A DNA stretch of 64,000 nt from Cognatilysobacter terrigena (GCF_004361065.1 NZ_SELT01000001.1:62001-126000), one strand, 5' to 3'. Shown: positions 27,201 to 37,688, counted from the first letter of the stretch. The notes: a model not told the origin generated them from the sequence alone. Translations and numbers: made by a program.

Positions 27201-28145
27201 ATGCGCATCGACCCGTTGGGCCAGTCCGTGGGCAGCCCGCGTCGCGGCTTCGGATTCGGCGGAATCCGCTGGATCATCCTGATCGGCTTCGCGATCTACG
27301 CTGCGGTGTCGTGGTTCGGCAGTGCGCAGAAAGATCCTTACACGGGCGAGACCGCGCACTACGGGGCGTCGACCGACGAGGAAGTCGACCTCGGGACGCA
27401 GGCGTTCCAGCAGGTGGTCGGCGATGCGCAGTCGCAGAACGCGCTCGTCCCTGCGGATGCGCAGGTCAGCCAGCAGATCCGTGGCATCGCCGAACGCCTG
27501 ATCAAGCGCGTGCCGGACGTGACGCAGGATCTCGCGCAGGCCAATGGCACCGCCGCGCCGGAGAACTACAAGAATTTCCAGTGGGACGTCGCCGTCATCC
27601 AGTCGGACGAGGCGAACGCGTTCTGCCTGCCGGGCGGCAAGATGGCCGTCTACACCGGCCTGATTCCGATTGCGCAGAACCAGGACTCGATGGCGGTGGT
27701 GATGGGCCACGAGATCGCGCATGCGCTGTTGCGCCACGGCTCGCAGCGCATGGCGCAGCAGAAGCTGGTGCAGATGGGGCAGATGGCCGCAGGCGTCGCA
27801 CTCGGCGGCATGGATCCGAACCAGCAACGCGCGGTGATGGGCGCGCTGGGCGCCGGTGCGCAATACGGCTTCATCCTGCCGTACAGCCGCAACCACGAGG
27901 CGCAGGCGGACCAGGTGGGTCTGATGCTTGCGGCGGCGGCCTGCTTCAACCCGCACGAGGCGATTCCGCTGTGGCAGCGCATGGAACAGCTCGGTGGCGG
28001 GCAGCGCCCGCCCGAGTTCGCCTCGACCCATCCGGACCCGGAGAACCGCATCGCACACCTGCAGGCGCTGATGCCGCAGGCGGAGGCGTTTTACAAGAAG
28101 TTCTGCGGTGGCGCGGCGCCGGCGGAGGTCGCGGCGACGCAGTAA
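27201..28145 (+). CDS. Membrane-anchored M48-family zinc metallopeptidase
   Basis: A 314-residue protein with one N-terminal membrane segment (about 20-38, IRWIILIGFAIYAAVSWFG) and an M48 catalytic domain. The HExxH motif is in VMGHEIAHALLRH and a downstream Glu in NHEAQADQVG supplies the third zinc ligand. LoiP/BepA-like enzymes of this type degrade or refold envelope proteins. It begins 25 bases after the FGE gene and is closed by a strong terminator, so the two are likely co-transcribed. Confidence 0.88.
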   Translation: MRIDPLGQSVGSPRRGFGFGGIRWIILIGFAIYAAVSWFGSAQKDPYTGETAHYGASTDEEVDLGTQAFQQVVGDAQSQNALVPADAQVSQQIRGIAERLIKRVPDVTQDLAQANGTAAPENYKNFQWDVAVIQSDEANAFCLPGGKMAVYTGLIPIAQNQDSMAVVMGHEIAHALLRHGSQRMAQQKLVQMGQMAAGVALGGMDPNQQRAVMGALGAGAQYGFILPYSRNHEAQADQVGLMLAAAACFNPHEAIPLWQRMEQLGGGQRPPEFASTHPDPENRIAHLQALMPQAEAFYKKFCGGAAPAEVAATQ

Positions 28146-28166
28146 CGACGCGCCACCCGCGCAACG

Positions 28167-28201
28167 AAAAAGCCCGCGTCGACACCGGCGCGGGCTTTTT
28201 T
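28167..28201. terminator. Bidirectional Rho-independent terminator
   Basis: AAAAAGCCCGCG (28167-28178) pairs with CGCGGGCTTTTT (28189-28200). The A-run and T-run serve both the M48 gene and the convergent phaR. Confidence 0.92.
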
Positions 28202-28243
28202 CATTGACTCGTCGACTCGTCGCGGCCGCGCAGGCCGCGGGTA

Positions 28244-28720
28244 TTACTTCTGCGTTTCGCTCTTCCGTCCCGTTGGCGCCCCCATGGTGCCGGACAGGTT
28301 CTGCTGGAAATCCTTCCACATCTGCAGGTTGCGCTCGGTGAGCTGGTTCATCAGCGTCCACGGCGTCTGGCCGAGCAGGCCTCCCATCTGCGTGCGGAAC
28401 TGCTGTTGCTGGTCGAGGAAGAGCTGCATCGACTTCTCGAGGTAGCTGGCCATGAAGCCCTGCATCGAGTCGCCGTAGAAGCGGATGATCTGGCTAAGCA
28501 GCTGCGTGGAGAGCAGCGGCTCACCGTCGGATTCGTGCTCGGCGATGATCTGCAGCAGCACCTGCCGCGTGAGGTCTTCGCCGGAGCGTGCATCCCGCAC
28601 TTCGAACTCTTCGCCGTCGATGATCAGCTGGCGGACGTCTTCGATGGTGATGTAGCTCGAGATTTCCGTGTCGTAGAGCCGTCGATTCGGATACTTCTTG
28701 ATGACACGCGGAGAAGCCAT
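28244..28720 (-). CDS. phaR: Polyhydroxyalkanoate synthesis repressor PhaR
   Basis: A 158-residue DNA-binding regulator that senses PHA granules and represses phasin and PHA genes. The N-terminus (VIKKYPNRRLYDTEISSYIT) is the signature PHB/PHA accumulation regulator DNA-binding domain, followed by two short PHB_acc regions and a Gln-rich tail. The ATG at 28720 is directly before that motif. It lies downstream of phbB on the same strand, with 112 bp between, consistent with a PHB metabolism locus. Confidence 0.93.
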   Translation of the reverse strand: MASPRVIKKYPNRRLYDTEISSYITIEDVRQLIIDGEEFEVRDARSGEDLTRQVLLQIIAEHESDGEPLLSTQLLSQIIRFYGDSMQGFMASYLEKSMQLFLDQQQQFRTQMGGLLGQTPWTLMNQLTERNLQMWKDFQQNLSGTMGAPTGRKSETQK

Positions 28721-28832
28721 CTGCGGAACACCGGAAAAAGCGGGATGTCCCGAGAATGACGCAGTGCGGCAGGCCACGCAACTGCGCCCCCGTCGCGGCC
28801 AGCCCGGGGGCTGACCGCTTCAGTGACGCGGA

Positions 28833-29573
28833 TCACCAGCCCATGTACTGGCCGCCGTTCACCGCCAGGTTGGCGCCCGTGATCCAGCCCGCTTCGTCGG
28901 GGATGAAGAACGACACCGCATAGGCGATCTCGTCCGGGTTGCCCAGGCGCCCCGTCGGGATCTGCTGGATGATCTTGTTGCGCACCTCTTCCGGCACCGC
29001 CATCACCATGTCCGTGCCGATGTAGCCGGGCGACACCGTGTTGACGGTGATGCCGAACTTCGCGTTCTCCTGCGCCAGCGAAATCGTGAAGCCGTGCATG
29101 CCGGCCTTCGATGCCGCGTAGTTCGCCTGCCCGTACTGGCCCTTCTGGCCGTTGATCGAACTGATCTGGATGATGCGGCCCCACTTGCGACTGCGCATGC
29201 CATCGATGACCGGGCGCGTGACGTTGAACACCGAGCCGAGGTTGGTGGCGATGACCTCGTTCCATTGCTGCGGCGTCATCTTGTGGAACGTGGTGTCGCG
29301 GGTGATGCCCGCGTTGTTGACCAAGATGTCGACCGGGCCGAGCACGCTTTCGACGTCGCGCACCATCGCTTCGCACTGGTCGGGGTCGGCGACGTCCGCC
29401 TTCGACAGATGCACCTCAAGGCCCTTGTCGCGCAGCTTCTGCTGCCAGGCGCGCGCCTTGGCCTCGTCACGGTAGTTGGTCGCGACCTTGTGGCCCATCG
29501 AGGCCAGCCGTTCGATGATCGAGGTTCCGATGCCACCGGTGCCGCCGGTGACCAGTGCTACGCGACTCTGCAT
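28833..29573 (-). CDS. phbB: Acetoacetyl-CoA reductase
   Basis: A 246-residue short-chain dehydrogenase making (R)-3-hydroxybutyryl-CoA with NADPH for polyhydroxybutyrate. It has the nucleotide motif TGGTGGIG, NNAG (VNNAGITRD), the catalytic Ser and YxxxK (SSINGQKGQYGQANYAASK) and a C-terminus (WITGANLAVNGGQYMGW) typical of PhbB rather than FabG. Neighbouring phaR supports the assignment. The synthase genes are not in this window. Confidence 0.92.
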   Translation of the reverse strand: MQSRVALVTGGTGGIGTSIIERLASMGHKVATNYRDEAKARAWQQKLRDKGLEVHLSKADVADPDQCEAMVRDVESVLGPVDILVNNAGITRDTTFHKMTPQQWNEVIATNLGSVFNVTRPVIDGMRSRKWGRIIQISSINGQKGQYGQANYAASKAGMHGFTISLAQENAKFGITVNTVSPGYIGTDMVMAVPEEVRNKIIQQIPTGRLGNPDEIAYAVSFFIPDEAGWITGANLAVNGGQYMGW

Positions 29574-29629
29574 GAGCTGCTCCGTGCCGGCGCGACCTGC
29601 GCCCTCCGCCCGATTCTAGGCGCGAAGAT

Positions 29630-30502
29630 TCACGGCCGTGTGGCAGCGCGCGGAATTTTCGCGGGATCGAACGCCGCAACTGCGCGAGCGAGCCATGCGG
29701 TCACGGTGTCGGCATCCGAATGCTGCAGTGCATCCTGTCCGAGCGCCCCCCATGCGCGATCGAGTGCAGGAAGCGGATCCGCGAAGTCGACCGGGTTCGA
29801 CGCCAGCGACTTCGACAGCTTGCGGCCTTCGTCGTCGACCACGACGGGCAGGTGCGCATACCCCGGCGTCGGCAGCCCGAGCGCGCGCTGCAGCAGGATC
29901 TGCCGTGGCGTGGAATCGAGCAGGTCGGCGCCACGCACCACATGCGTGATGCCCTGTTCGGCGTCGTCGACGACCACGGCCAGCTGGTAGGCCCACAGGC
30001 CGTCAGCGCGATAGAGGACGAAATCACCGACCTCGGCATCGACGTCCTGCAGCTGCGGGCCGAGCAGGTCGTCGTCGAAGCGCACGCGCGTGCCAGCGGC
30101 GACGCGCAGGCGGATCGCGGGGCTGCGGTCGGGATCCGGCGCGCGGACGCAGGCGCGGTGCACGCCGCCAGTTGCTGCGAGGTCGGTCCGACTGCACCAG
30201 CACGGGAAGGCGAGGCCCCGATCGGCCAGGTCCTCAAGCGCGGCGCGATAGAGCGGGGAGCGATCGCTCTGCCGGACGACAGGCTCGTCCGCATGCAGGC
30301 CGAAGGCGCGCAGTGCGTGCAGCTGCCGCGTCGCGGCACCCGGGACCTCGCGCGGTGTGTCGACGTCCTCGATGCGGACCAGCCAGCGTCCGCCCGCGCG
30401 GCGCGCGAACAGCCAGCTGCCGAGCGCGGCGAGCAGGGATCCGGCGTGCAGGTCGCCAGTGGGCGAGGGCGCGAACCGGCCGCGATACCCGCTGCCGGTC
30501 AT
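29630..30502 (-). CDS. gluQ: Glutamyl-Q tRNA(Asp) synthetase
   Basis: GluQ-RS attaches glutamate to queuosine-34 of tRNA-Asp. It is a 290-residue truncated class I synthetase lacking the anticodon-binding domain. It shows the HIGH-region FAPSPTGDLHAGSLL, a zinc-binding cluster (CWCSR with a later HRAC) and a KMSKS equivalent (GRKLSKS). The length and missing C-terminal domain distinguish it from GltX. It is followed by phbB after about 55 bp. Confidence 0.94.
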   Translation of the reverse strand: MTGSGYRGRFAPSPTGDLHAGSLLAALGSWLFARRAGGRWLVRIEDVDTPREVPGAATRQLHALRAFGLHADEPVVRQSDRSPLYRAALEDLADRGLAFPCWCSRTDLAATGGVHRACVRAPDPDRSPAIRLRVAAGTRVRFDDDLLGPQLQDVDAEVGDFVLYRADGLWAYQLAVVVDDAEQGITHVVRGADLLDSTPRQILLQRALGLPTPGYAHLPVVVDDEGRKLSKSLASNPVDFADPLPALDRAWGALGQDALQHSDADTVTAWLARAVAAFDPAKIPRAATRP

Positions 30503-30607
30503 GCGGCTGAAGCGACGCTGGATGTCACGGCGGCGAGGGATTGAAAAGCGGCCGTACGTACGCCACGTTCAACGCCATATAACGACCTGCCGCGGAAGTT
30601 CCACGCC

Positions 30608-31501
30608 ATGCTCAAGCGCATCACCCTGTTCCTTGCCACCAACCTCGCCGTGCTCGTGCTGTTGAGCATCGTCATGCGCGTGCTCGGCGTGAATCCGCAG
30701 ACCAGCGGCGGCCTGCTGGTGGTGGCAACGCTGTTCGGCTTCGGCGGGTCGTTCATCTCGCTCATGATGTCCAAATGGATCGCCAAGCGCACCACCGGTG
30801 CGTACGTGATCGAACAGCCGCGCAACGAATCCGAACGCTGGCTGGTGGACACGGTGCGCCGCCAGGCAGAGGCCGCAGGAATCCGCATGCCGGAAGTCGC
30901 GATCTACGAAGGCCCGGAAATCAACGCGTTCGCGACCGGCCCGAGCCGCAACGACGCGCTCGTCGCCGTGTCGACCGGCCTGCTGCGCAACATGGATCGC
31001 GACGAGGCCGAAGCGGTGCTGGGCCACGAAGTCAGCCACGTCGCGAACGGCGACATGGTGACCATGATGCTGGTGCAGGGCGTGCTCAACACCTTCGTGA
31101 TCGTGCTGGCGCGCGTCGTCGGCCGCATCGTCGACGGCTACCTCGGCGGCAACAACCGCAACGGCGGCTTCGGCTACTTCATGACGGTGATGGTGCTCGA
31201 CATGGTGTTCGGCCTGCTCGCGAGCGTCATCGCGATGTGTTTTTCGCGCTACCGCGAGTTCCGCGCCGACGCGGGCGGCGCGCGCCTGGCCGGTCGCGAC
31301 AAGATGATCTCCGCGCTCGAGAAGCTGTCGCGCACCTACGGCGAAACCACGCTTCCGAAGCAGGTGCAGGCGTTCGGCATCAGCGGCGGCGTCGCTCACG
31401 GCCTGCGTCGACTGTTCATGACGCATCCGCCGCTGCAGGAGCGCATCGAGGCGCTGCGTCGTCTGCCCGCGGCCGATCCGTCGGTGCGCGTGGTGACCTG
31501 A
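30608..31501 (+). CDS. htpX: Protease HtpX
   Basis: A 297-residue inner-membrane zinc protease for quality control of membrane proteins. It has two N-terminal membrane segments, the HExxH motif in [12 protein letters not shown], two further hydrophobic segments and EFRADAGGA with the third ligand Glu. A TTGAAA at 30541 resembles a heat-shock (sigma-32) -35 element and TATAAC at 30578 a -10, but their spacing does not make one standard promoter. A strong terminator follows. Confidence 0.95.
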   Translation: MLKRITLFLATNLAVLVLLSIVMRVLGVNPQTSGGLLVVATLFGFGGSFISLMMSKWIAKRTTGAYVIEQPRNESERWLVDTVRRQAEAAGIRMPEVAIYEGPEINAFATGPSRNDALVAVSTGLLRNMDRDEAEAVLGHEVSHVANGDMVTMMLVQGVLNTFVIVLARVVGRIVDGYLGGNNRNGGFGYFMTVMVLDMVFGLLASVIAMCFSRYREFRADAGGARLAGRDKMISALEKLSRTYGETTLPKQVQAFGISGGVAHGLRRLFMTHPPLQERIEALRRLPAADPSVRVVT

Positions 31502-31519
31502 CGCCCGCTCGCTGCAACG

Positions 31520-31549
31520 AAAAAGCCCGCCATCCGGCGGGCTTTTTTT
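31520..31549 (+). terminator. Rho-independent terminator of htpX
   Basis: AAAAGCCCGCC (31521-31531) pairs with GGCGGGCTTTT (31536-31546) around ATCC, followed by TTT. The A-run on the other side lets it also serve the convergent fimX. Confidence 0.92.
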
Positions 31550-31570
31550 GTGCGCGGGGTGACAGCGCAA

Positions 31571-33649
31571 TCAACCGAATTCGTAATCCATCGTCGTGCT
31601 AACGCCGGCCAGGAAGAAGCCCTGCGCGTAGTCGACGCCGGCTCCGAACAGCACGGTCATGCTCTGCGCGTCGCGGACGTGCTCCGCGATCGTGCGCTTG
31701 CCGAGCGCGCGGGCCTTGTCGGTGATTTCGCGCAGGCGCTTCTGGTGCTCGGCGCTGGTGCCGAGGCTTTCCATGAAGGTGCGGTCGATCTTGAGGAAGT
31801 CGGCGTCGAAGTGCGCCAGCAGCTGGAACGAGTTGAGGCCGGCGCCGAAGTGCTCGAGACCCACGCGAACGCCCGATCGCGCGGCCCGTGCCTGGAACTC
31901 CTGTGCCGCACGCAGGTTCGTGAACACCTTCGATTCCGGCAGCTGCACGACGAGCAGGCTGCCATCCGAGCCGTGGCGCGTGATCTGCTCCTCGATGTGC
32001 TTGATCAGGCTGTCGTCCTGCAGCGAGCTCTCGGTGATCTTGACCAGCAGCGTCGTGCGCTTGCCGCCGCGCATGCGCTCGCCGATGACTTCTAGCGCGC
32101 GGCCGACGACCCAGCGGTCGATCTCCCACAGCAGCCCGTTTTCCTCGGCGATCTGCAGGAAGGCCAGCGGCGCGACGAGCTCGCCCTGGTCGCCCTTCAT
32201 GCGGAGGTAGGCCTCGTAGATCTCGCCCGGGTCGCCGTGCAGGCTGACCAGTGGCTGGTAGGCCATGGTGAAGCGGTCGGAATCGAGCGCGTCGCGAATG
32301 CGGTCGACCCACGCCTGCACGCGCTCTTCCTCGGCGCGATCGGCCGCGCCGGGGTCGAACACTTCCGAGCGGTTGCCGCCCATGCCGATCGACGACTGGA
32401 TGCCCTGCGTCGCACGCGCGAGCACCGCGGTGACGCTCGCGATCTTCTCGCCGATCTGCACGCCGCCGATGCTCACCGTCGCGTTGAGCGAGCGACTGCC
32501 GGCTTCGACGACGTGGTCGGCGAAACCATTGCGCACCTGCTCGGCGAGCATCTGCGTGACTTCGTGGTTGGCGCCGCGCGCCAGCGCCGCGAACTGGTGC
32601 TCGCCGAAACGGGCGAGGATCACGTCCTCCGGCACGCTTTCGCGCAGGCGGCGTGCGCAGGCCGCGACGAGATCGTCCGCGGCGTCGAGGCCGATGTCCT
32701 GCAGCAGCTTGGCGTAATAGTCCGGCTCGATCAGCAGGAAGCCGCTGTGCGTCGAGTTCTGCGCGGCGTCGGCGACCGCGTCTTCCAGTGCACGCAGGAA
32801 CGTCGCGCGGTTGAGCAGGCCGGTGACCTGGTCGCGCTGGCGCAGCTCCTCGACTTCGCGTGCGAGGTCGGGGTCGAGCTCCTGTCGGCGCAGCACGAGC
32901 TGCAGGCAGTGCTCGCCTTCGTACATCGCCGGCGTGAATTCCATGACCGCCGGAAACTGGTTGCCGTCGAGCGTGCGCGCTTCCACTTCGACGCGCGGCG
33001 GCGGCTGCTCGCCCTTCGACAGCTTCTTCAGCAGCGCCTTGAACGCCTCGACATGCGACGGCGCGATCATGTCGAGCAGCGACATGCCCTCGACTTCCTC
33101 GAACGACTCGTAGCCGAACATCTCGAGGTACGCGCTGTTCGCGCGGATGTGCATGCCCTCGTGGATGTACGCGATCGGGTCGCGCGAGGACTCGATCAGC
33201 GAGTCGCAACGGCGCTCGGTCTCGCGGACCTGGAACTCGAGCTTGCGCAGCGCGCGGCGGGCTTCGAGGTCCTGCCACTCGGTCTGCACCACGTTGACGA
33301 TGTGGTCGTTGCGATGGCGCAGCACGACGCCGCGCGCGCCCATCGTCATGGCTTCGAGCACGCCGGCTTCGTCGATCTGGTCGACGAGCAGGAGCACGGG
33401 GAGATCCTTGCCGCTGGTGGCGACGCGCTGGAGCACGTCGGTGGCGGAAACGAGCGTCGCCTTGCGGGCGAGGAGGACGAGGTCCGGGGACTGCTGGCCG
33501 ACCTGGTGCGTCAGTTCGTCGGAGTTCTCCGGACGCGACGGACGCACCGCGATGCCGGCATTGCGAAGCGTGCTGACGACGGCCTCGGCCGCCTCCACGC
33601 TGTCGTCGACGATCACAAGTCGTAGGGCCGCGTCTTTCCCGAACTGCAT
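31571..33649 (-). CDS. fimX: FimX-like c-di-GMP receptor (REC-PAS-degenerate GGDEF-EAL)
   Basis: A 692-residue cytoplasmic signalling protein: receiver-like domain (about 8-125), PAS (about 140-250), GGDEF domain (about 265-425) with the signature replaced by FGEHQ (about 348), and EAL domain (about 440-690) in which EAL is EAY. Loss of both catalytic signatures, with retained domain order and length, matches FimX (about 690 residues), which binds c-di-GMP through the EAL domain and controls type IV pilus twitching with PilZ/PilB. The ATG at 33649 is chosen over one two codons upstream because AGGAG lies 6 bases before it. Confidence 0.85.
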   Translation of the reverse strand: MQFGKDAALRLVIVDDSVEAAEAVVSTLRNAGIAVRPSRPENSDELTHQVGQQSPDLVLLARKATLVSATDVLQRVATSGKDLPVLLLVDQIDEAGVLEAMTMGARGVVLRHRNDHIVNVVQTEWQDLEARRALRKLEFQVRETERRCDSLIESSRDPIAYIHEGMHIRANSAYLEMFGYESFEEVEGMSLLDMIAPSHVEAFKALLKKLSKGEQPPPRVEVEARTLDGNQFPAVMEFTPAMYEGEHCLQLVLRRQELDPDLAREVEELRQRDQVTGLLNRATFLRALEDAVADAAQNSTHSGFLLIEPDYYAKLLQDIGLDAADDLVAACARRLRESVPEDVILARFGEHQFAALARGANHEVTQMLAEQVRNGFADHVVEAGSRSLNATVSIGGVQIGEKIASVTAVLARATQGIQSSIGMGGNRSEVFDPGAADRAEEERVQAWVDRIRDALDSDRFTMAYQPLVSLHGDPGEIYEAYLRMKGDQGELVAPLAFLQIAEENGLLWEIDRWVVGRALEVIGERMRGGKRTTLLVKITESSLQDDSLIKHIEEQITRHGSDGSLLVVQLPESKVFTNLRAAQEFQARAARSGVRVGLEHFGAGLNSFQLLAHFDADFLKIDRTFMESLGTSAEHQKRLREITDKARALGKRTIAEHVRDAQSMTVLFGAGVDYAQGFFLAGVSTTMDYEFG

Positions 33650-33811
33650 TCCCATCTCCTGGCGGTCGCACCCAGTTATGACATGCCGGGCGTGTTCGCG
33701 TCATCCCCGAGCGGTCGTTCCCGGACGACGAATGGTATGGCCGGGACCCGGACTGTGACCGGGTCACCTACTTCGGCGTACGGATATCCATCGGCCGGCC
33801 CGGCCGAAACT

Positions 33812-34825
33812 TCAGAGCGGACGCTTGCCCGGATCGCCGGCGACCTCGCGGACCAGTCGCGGGACCAGATAGCCCGACAGCCGGGCTGCGAGCTGGCGGT
33901 GCAGCTCACGGGCGCGCGCGTCGTCGACCTCGAAATGCGCGGCGCCCTGCACGCGGTCGAGCTGGTGCAGGTAATAGGGCAGCACGCCGGCCTGGAAGCC
34001 GCGTTCGGCCAGGTCGGCCAGCGCGTCGACCGAATCGTTGACGCCGCGAAGCAGCACGGCCTGGTTGAGCAGCGTGGCCCCAGCGCCGCGCAGGCGGGCG
34101 AGGGCGGCATCGACGGTCGCGTCGAACTCGTTGGCGTGGTTCGCGTGGAGCACGACGGTCACCGGCCAGCGCAGGCCGCCCAGCCATGCGAGCAGCTCGT
34201 CGTCGACGCGCTCGGGCAGCACGACGGGCAGGCGGGTGTGCACGCGCAGGCGGCGCAGGTGCGGGATGTCGGCGAGTGCGGCCGTCAGCTCCGCGAGCTT
34301 CGGCGTCGACAGCGACCACGGGTCCCCGCCGGAGAGGATGACCTCGTCGATCGCGGGGTCCGCCGCGATCAGCGCGACCGCATCGCGCCAGCCCGCGGCG
34401 GCGGCGGTCTCGTCCCCGTACGGGAAATGGCGGCGGAAGCAGTACCGGCAATTGACCGCGCAACTGCCTGTCGCGACGAGGAGAGCGCGGCCCCGGTATT
34501 TGCGGATCACGCCCTGACCGGCGCGGGCGAGCGAGTCGCCGACCGCGTCGATCGCGAATCCCGGCGTCGGACGCAGTTCCTCGTCGAGCGGAAGCACCTG
34601 GCGGAGCAGCGGGTCGGTCGGGTGGCCGCGGCGCATCCGGGCAACGAACCCGCGCGGGACGCGCAGCGCGAACTGCTGGGCCGCGGCCTCCGACATGCCC
34701 GTCGCGACGTCCTCCAGCCCGACCAGCGCCAGAAGCTCGCGCGGATCGCGCACGGCCTCGCGCCAGAGCTGTTGCCAGCGCACGGCGCCCGGCGCGTGCG
34801 GCGGGGTGAGGGCAGCGGGTATCAT
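33812..34825 (-). CDS. epmB: EF-P lysine 2,3-aminomutase
   Basis: EpmB is a radical-SAM, PLP-dependent enzyme converting lysine to beta-lysine for EF-P modification at Lys34. The protein (337 residues from the ATG at 34825; upstream ATGs at 34849 and 34873 are possible) has the [4Fe-4S] motif [12 protein letters not shown], the GGDPW motif, and the PLP-lysine region near the C-terminus. It lies divergent from efp, its substrate gene, a common pairing. None of the candidate starts has a good SD. Confidence 0.92.
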   Translation of the reverse strand: MIPAALTPPHAPGAVRWQQLWREAVRDPRELLALVGLEDVATGMSEAAAQQFALRVPRGFVARMRRGHPTDPLLRQVLPLDEELRPTPGFAIDAVGDSLARAGQGVIRKYRGRALLVATGSCAVNCRYCFRRHFPYGDETAAAAGWRDAVALIAADPAIDEVILSGGDPWSLSTPKLAELTAALADIPHLRRLRVHTRLPVVLPERVDDELLAWLGGLRWPVTVVLHANHANEFDATVDAALARLRGAGATLLNQAVLLRGVNDSVDALADLAERGFQAGVLPYYLHQLDRVQGAAHFEVDDARARELHRQLAARLSGYLVPRLVREVAGDPGKRPL

Positions 34826-34929
34826 TGCGGGCTGTTTCGATCCGGACATCCGGGCCAGTGTGGTCCGGGCCAACCATTCTAGCCGGCGCCTTCGATGCGT
34901 CGGCCCGTCACCTCGCAGGAGTTTCAGGC

Positions 34930-35496
34930 ATGGCCACCCTCGGCATGAACGACGTCAAGACCGGGCAGAAGATCCTGGTCAACAACGACCCGTGCGTCAT
35001 CACGGAGACCGAGTACGTCAAGCCGGGCAAGGGCCAGGCCTTCACCCGCGTGAAGTACCGCAGCATCAAGTCGGGCCGCGTCGTCGAAATGACGATGAAG
35101 GCGACCGACTCGGTGGAGCAGGCCGACGTCGTCGACACCGACATGCAGTACCTCTACTCCGACGGCGAGTACTGGCACTTCATGAACCCGGAGTCGTTCG
35201 AGCAGGTCCAGTCGGACAAGAACGGCATGGGCGGCGCCGAGAAGTGGCTGAAGGGCGAGGAAGAGTGCGTGGTCACGCTGTGGAACGGCACGCCGATCAT
35301 GGTGCAGCCGCCGAACTTCGTGGAGCTCAAGATCACCGAGACCGATCCGGGCGTCCGCGGCGACACCTCGGGCGGCGGCGGCAAGCCGGCGACGCTTGAA
35401 ACCGGCGCGGTCGTGCGCGTTCCGCTGTTCGTGAACCAGGACGAGATGATCAAGGTCGACACGCGCTCGGGCGAATACGTCAGCCGCGTGAAGTGA
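34930..35496 (+). CDS. efp: Translation elongation factor P
   Basis: EF-P relieves ribosome stalling at polyproline. The 188-residue protein has KOW-like, OB and C-terminal domains, with the modified lysine K34 in the loop KPGKGQAF. K34 plus the adjacent epmB indicates beta-lysylation (EpmA should be elsewhere) rather than rhamnosylation. CAGGAG precedes the ATG at 34930, and a hairpin terminator follows. Confidence 0.97.
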   Translation: MATLGMNDVKTGQKILVNNDPCVITETEYVKPGKGQAFTRVKYRSIKSGRVVEMTMKATDSVEQADVVDTDMQYLYSDGEYWHFMNPESFEQVQSDKNGMGGAEKWLKGEEECVVTLWNGTPIMVQPPNFVELKITETDPGVRGDTSGGGGKPATLETGAVVRVPLFVNQDEMIKVDTRSGEYVSRVK

Positions 35497-35530
35497 GTCA
35501 TCAGACGGCCGGGAGACCGGTCGTCGACAT

Positions 35531-35563
35531 GACGAAGCCCGCGGCCTTCCGCGGGCTTTGTCG
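35531..35563 (+). terminator. Hairpin terminator after efp
   Basis: A stem of up to 14 bp, GACGAAGCCCGCGG with CCGCGGGCTTTGTC (about 35531-35563), including one G-U pair. The T-tract is short (TTTG). Confidence 0.7.
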
Positions 35564-35634
35564 TATCGGCGGGGCGCTTTCGCAGCGGTAACGCGCAAAC
35601 GCCTAGCCTTTCGGCAATGCATGCGAGGTCGGGA

Positions 35635-36975
35635 ATGGGCGAGGCGGGCAAGCAACACTGCGACGTACTGATCGAGGCCGGCTGGGTCGTGCCGGTCGAG
35701 CCGCATGCGGAAGTCTGGGACGACCACGCCGTCGCGATCGTCGGCGACCGCATCGTTGCCGTGGGCCCGCGGCGCGAACTGCGCGAGCGCTTCGAGCCGC
35801 GCGAGGTGGTGTCGCGACCGAACGCCGCGCTCATCCCGGGTCTCGTCAATTCGCACACCCACAACCCGATGACGCTGCTCCGCGGCATCGCGGACGACCT
35901 GCCGCTGATGGAGTGGCTGCAAGGCCACATCTGGCCGGTCGAGGGCGCGGTGATCGGGCCGGACTTCGTGCGCGACGGCGTGTCGCTCGCGATTGCGGAA
36001 ATGCTCCGCGGCGGCACCACCTGCGCCAACGAGAACTACTTCTTCCCCGACGTGCAGGCCGAGACGTACAAGCGTTACGGCTTCCGCGCGCTGATCGGCC
36101 TGCCGGTGATCGACTTCCCGACCGCTTGGGCGAAGACGTCGGACGAATACTTCGCCAAGGCCGCCGACGTGCACGCCGCGTGGCGCGGCCACGCGCTGGT
36201 CGGCACGACGATCGCGCCGCATGCGCCGTATACGGTCAACGATGCGAACTTCCATCGCGTGCGCGACTTCGCGAACGAGTTCGACGTCCGCATCCACCTG
36301 CACACGCATGAGACCGCGCAGGAAGTGCGCGACTCGATCGCGCAGTTCGGTGTCCGCCCGCTCGCGCGGCTCGATGCGCTCGGCATCGTCACGGATCGCC
36401 TCATCGCCGTGCACATGACGCAGCTCACTGACGCCGAGATCGCGCTCTGCGCCGAACGCGGCGTCTGCGTCGCGCATTGCCCGGAGTCGAACCTCAAGCT
36501 CGCGTCGGGCTTCTGCCCGGTGTGCAAGCTGCAGCATGCAGGCGTGACGTTCGGCCTCGGCACCGACGGCTGCGCGAGCAACAACGATCTCGACATGATC
36601 GGCGAGACGCGCACCGCCGCGCTGCTCGCGAAAGCAGTGGCGGACGATGCGTCCGCGCTCGACGCTGCCAGCGCGCTGCGCGCGGCCACGCTCGGCGGCG
36701 CGATCACGCTCGGCCTCGGCTCGCAGATCGGTTCGATCCGCGTCGGCAAGCAGGCCGACCTCGTCTGCATCGATCTCGACGACCTCGAAAGCCAGCCGCT
36801 GTTCCACGTCATCTCGCAACTCGTCTACGCGACCGGCCGCCATCAGGTGACCGACGTGTGGATCGCCGGCCGCCGCAAGCTCAGCGACCGCCAGCTCGTC
36901 GACATGGACCGCGACGCCCTCCGCGCGAACGCCCGCCAGTGGCGCGACCGCATCCGCCAGATCCGGACCGCCTGA
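35635..36975 (+). CDS. mtaD: 5-methylthioadenosine/S-adenosylhomocysteine deaminase-type amidohydrolase
   Basis: A 446-residue TRZ/ATZ-family metal hydrolase of the MtaD/SsnA group, deaminating adenosine-type nucleosides left from SAM-dependent reactions. Metal ligands are visible: HTH at 74-76 (NSHTHNP), a His in [17 protein letters not shown], and the Asp in [12 protein letters not shown] prefer the ATG at 35635, preceded by GAGGTCGGGA, over one six codons earlier. Its stop shares a base with the ubiG start (TGATG); coupling to a SAM-dependent methyltransferase fits SAH recycling. Confidence 0.85.
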   Translation: MGEAGKQHCDVLIEAGWVVPVEPHAEVWDDHAVAIVGDRIVAVGPRRELRERFEPREVVSRPNAALIPGLVNSHTHNPMTLLRGIADDLPLMEWLQGHIWPVEGAVIGPDFVRDGVSLAIAEMLRGGTTCANENYFFPDVQAETYKRYGFRALIGLPVIDFPTAWAKTSDEYFAKAADVHAAWRGHALVGTTIAPHAPYTVNDANFHRVRDFANEFDVRIHLHTHETAQEVRDSIAQFGVRPLARLDALGIVTDRLIAVHMTQLTDAEIALCAERGVCVAHCPESNLKLASGFCPVCKLQHAGVTFGLGTDGCASNNDLDMIGETRTAALLAKAVADDASALDAASALRAATLGGAITLGLGSQIGSIRVGKQADLVCIDLDDLESQPLFHVISQLVYATGRHQVTDVWIAGRRKLSDRQLVDMDRDALRANARQWRDRIRQIRTA

Positions 36976-37688
36976 TGACCACGTCCACCGCCGGCAACGT
37001 CCGCCAATCCGAACTCGACCGCTTCGGCGCGCTCGCGGCGCGCTGGTGGGACCCGCAGGGCCCGCAGAAGCCGCTGCACGCGCTCAACCCCGTACGGCTC
37101 AAGTACGTCGCCGATCGCGTGCCGCTCGCGAATGCGAACGTGCTCGACGTCGGCTGCGGCGCGGGCCTGCTCAGCGAGGCGATGGCGCTCGACGGTGCGA
37201 ACGTGACCGCGATCGACCTGGCGCCGGAACTCGTGAAGGTCGCGCGCCTGCACGCGCTCGAAAGCGGCGCGAAGGTCGACTATCGCGTGCAACCCGTCGA
37301 AGAGGTTGCAGCGTCCGCACCTGCGACGTTCGACGCGGTGACGTGCAGGGAGATGATCGAGCACGTGCCTGATCCCGCCGCCGTGATTCGCGCCTGCGCC
37401 GAGGCGTTGAAACCGGGCGGTCGCCTGTTCGTGTCGACGATCAACCGCACGCCCGCTGCATTCGCGTTCGCGATCGTCGGCGCCGAGTACGTCGCGCGCC
37501 TGCTGCCCAAGGGCACGCACCAGTACCGCGATTTCGTGCGTCCGTCCGAGCTGGCGGCATGGTTGCGCGCCGCCGGTCTCGAACTCGAGGACGTCAGCGG
37601 CCTGATGTATCTGCCGATGCTGCATTCGGGGCGGCTGTCGAGCCGCACCGACATCAACTACATCGTCAGCGCGCGCAAGCCGGCATGA
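36975..37688 (+). CDS. ubiG: Bifunctional ubiquinone O-methyltransferase UbiG
   Basis: UbiG performs both O-methylations of ubiquinone synthesis using SAM. The 237-residue protein opens with [20 protein letters not shown], a UbiG hallmark, and has the SAM motif [24 protein letters not shown] and the insertion region [17 protein letters not shown] typical of UbiG's membrane contact. It overlaps mtaD by one base and the next gene by ATGA. Confidence 0.96.
   Translation: MTTSTAGNVRQSELDRFGALAARWWDPQGPQKPLHALNPVRLKYVADRVPLANANVLDVGCGAGLLSEAMALDGANVTAIDLAPELVKVARLHALESGAKVDYRVQPVEEVAASAPATFDAVTCREMIEHVPDPAAVIRACAEALKPGGRLFVSTINRTPAAFAFAIVGAEYVARLLPKGTHQYRDFVRPSELAAWLRAAGLELEDVSGLMYLPMLHSGRLSSRTDINYIVSARKPA

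Noticed and set aside
13021-33758. 14-bp identity (GGACCCGGACTGTG) near the tRNAs and upstream of fimX
   Set aside because: In 64 kb of GC-rich DNA several such 14-base matches are expected by chance; no shared context supports a regulatory role.
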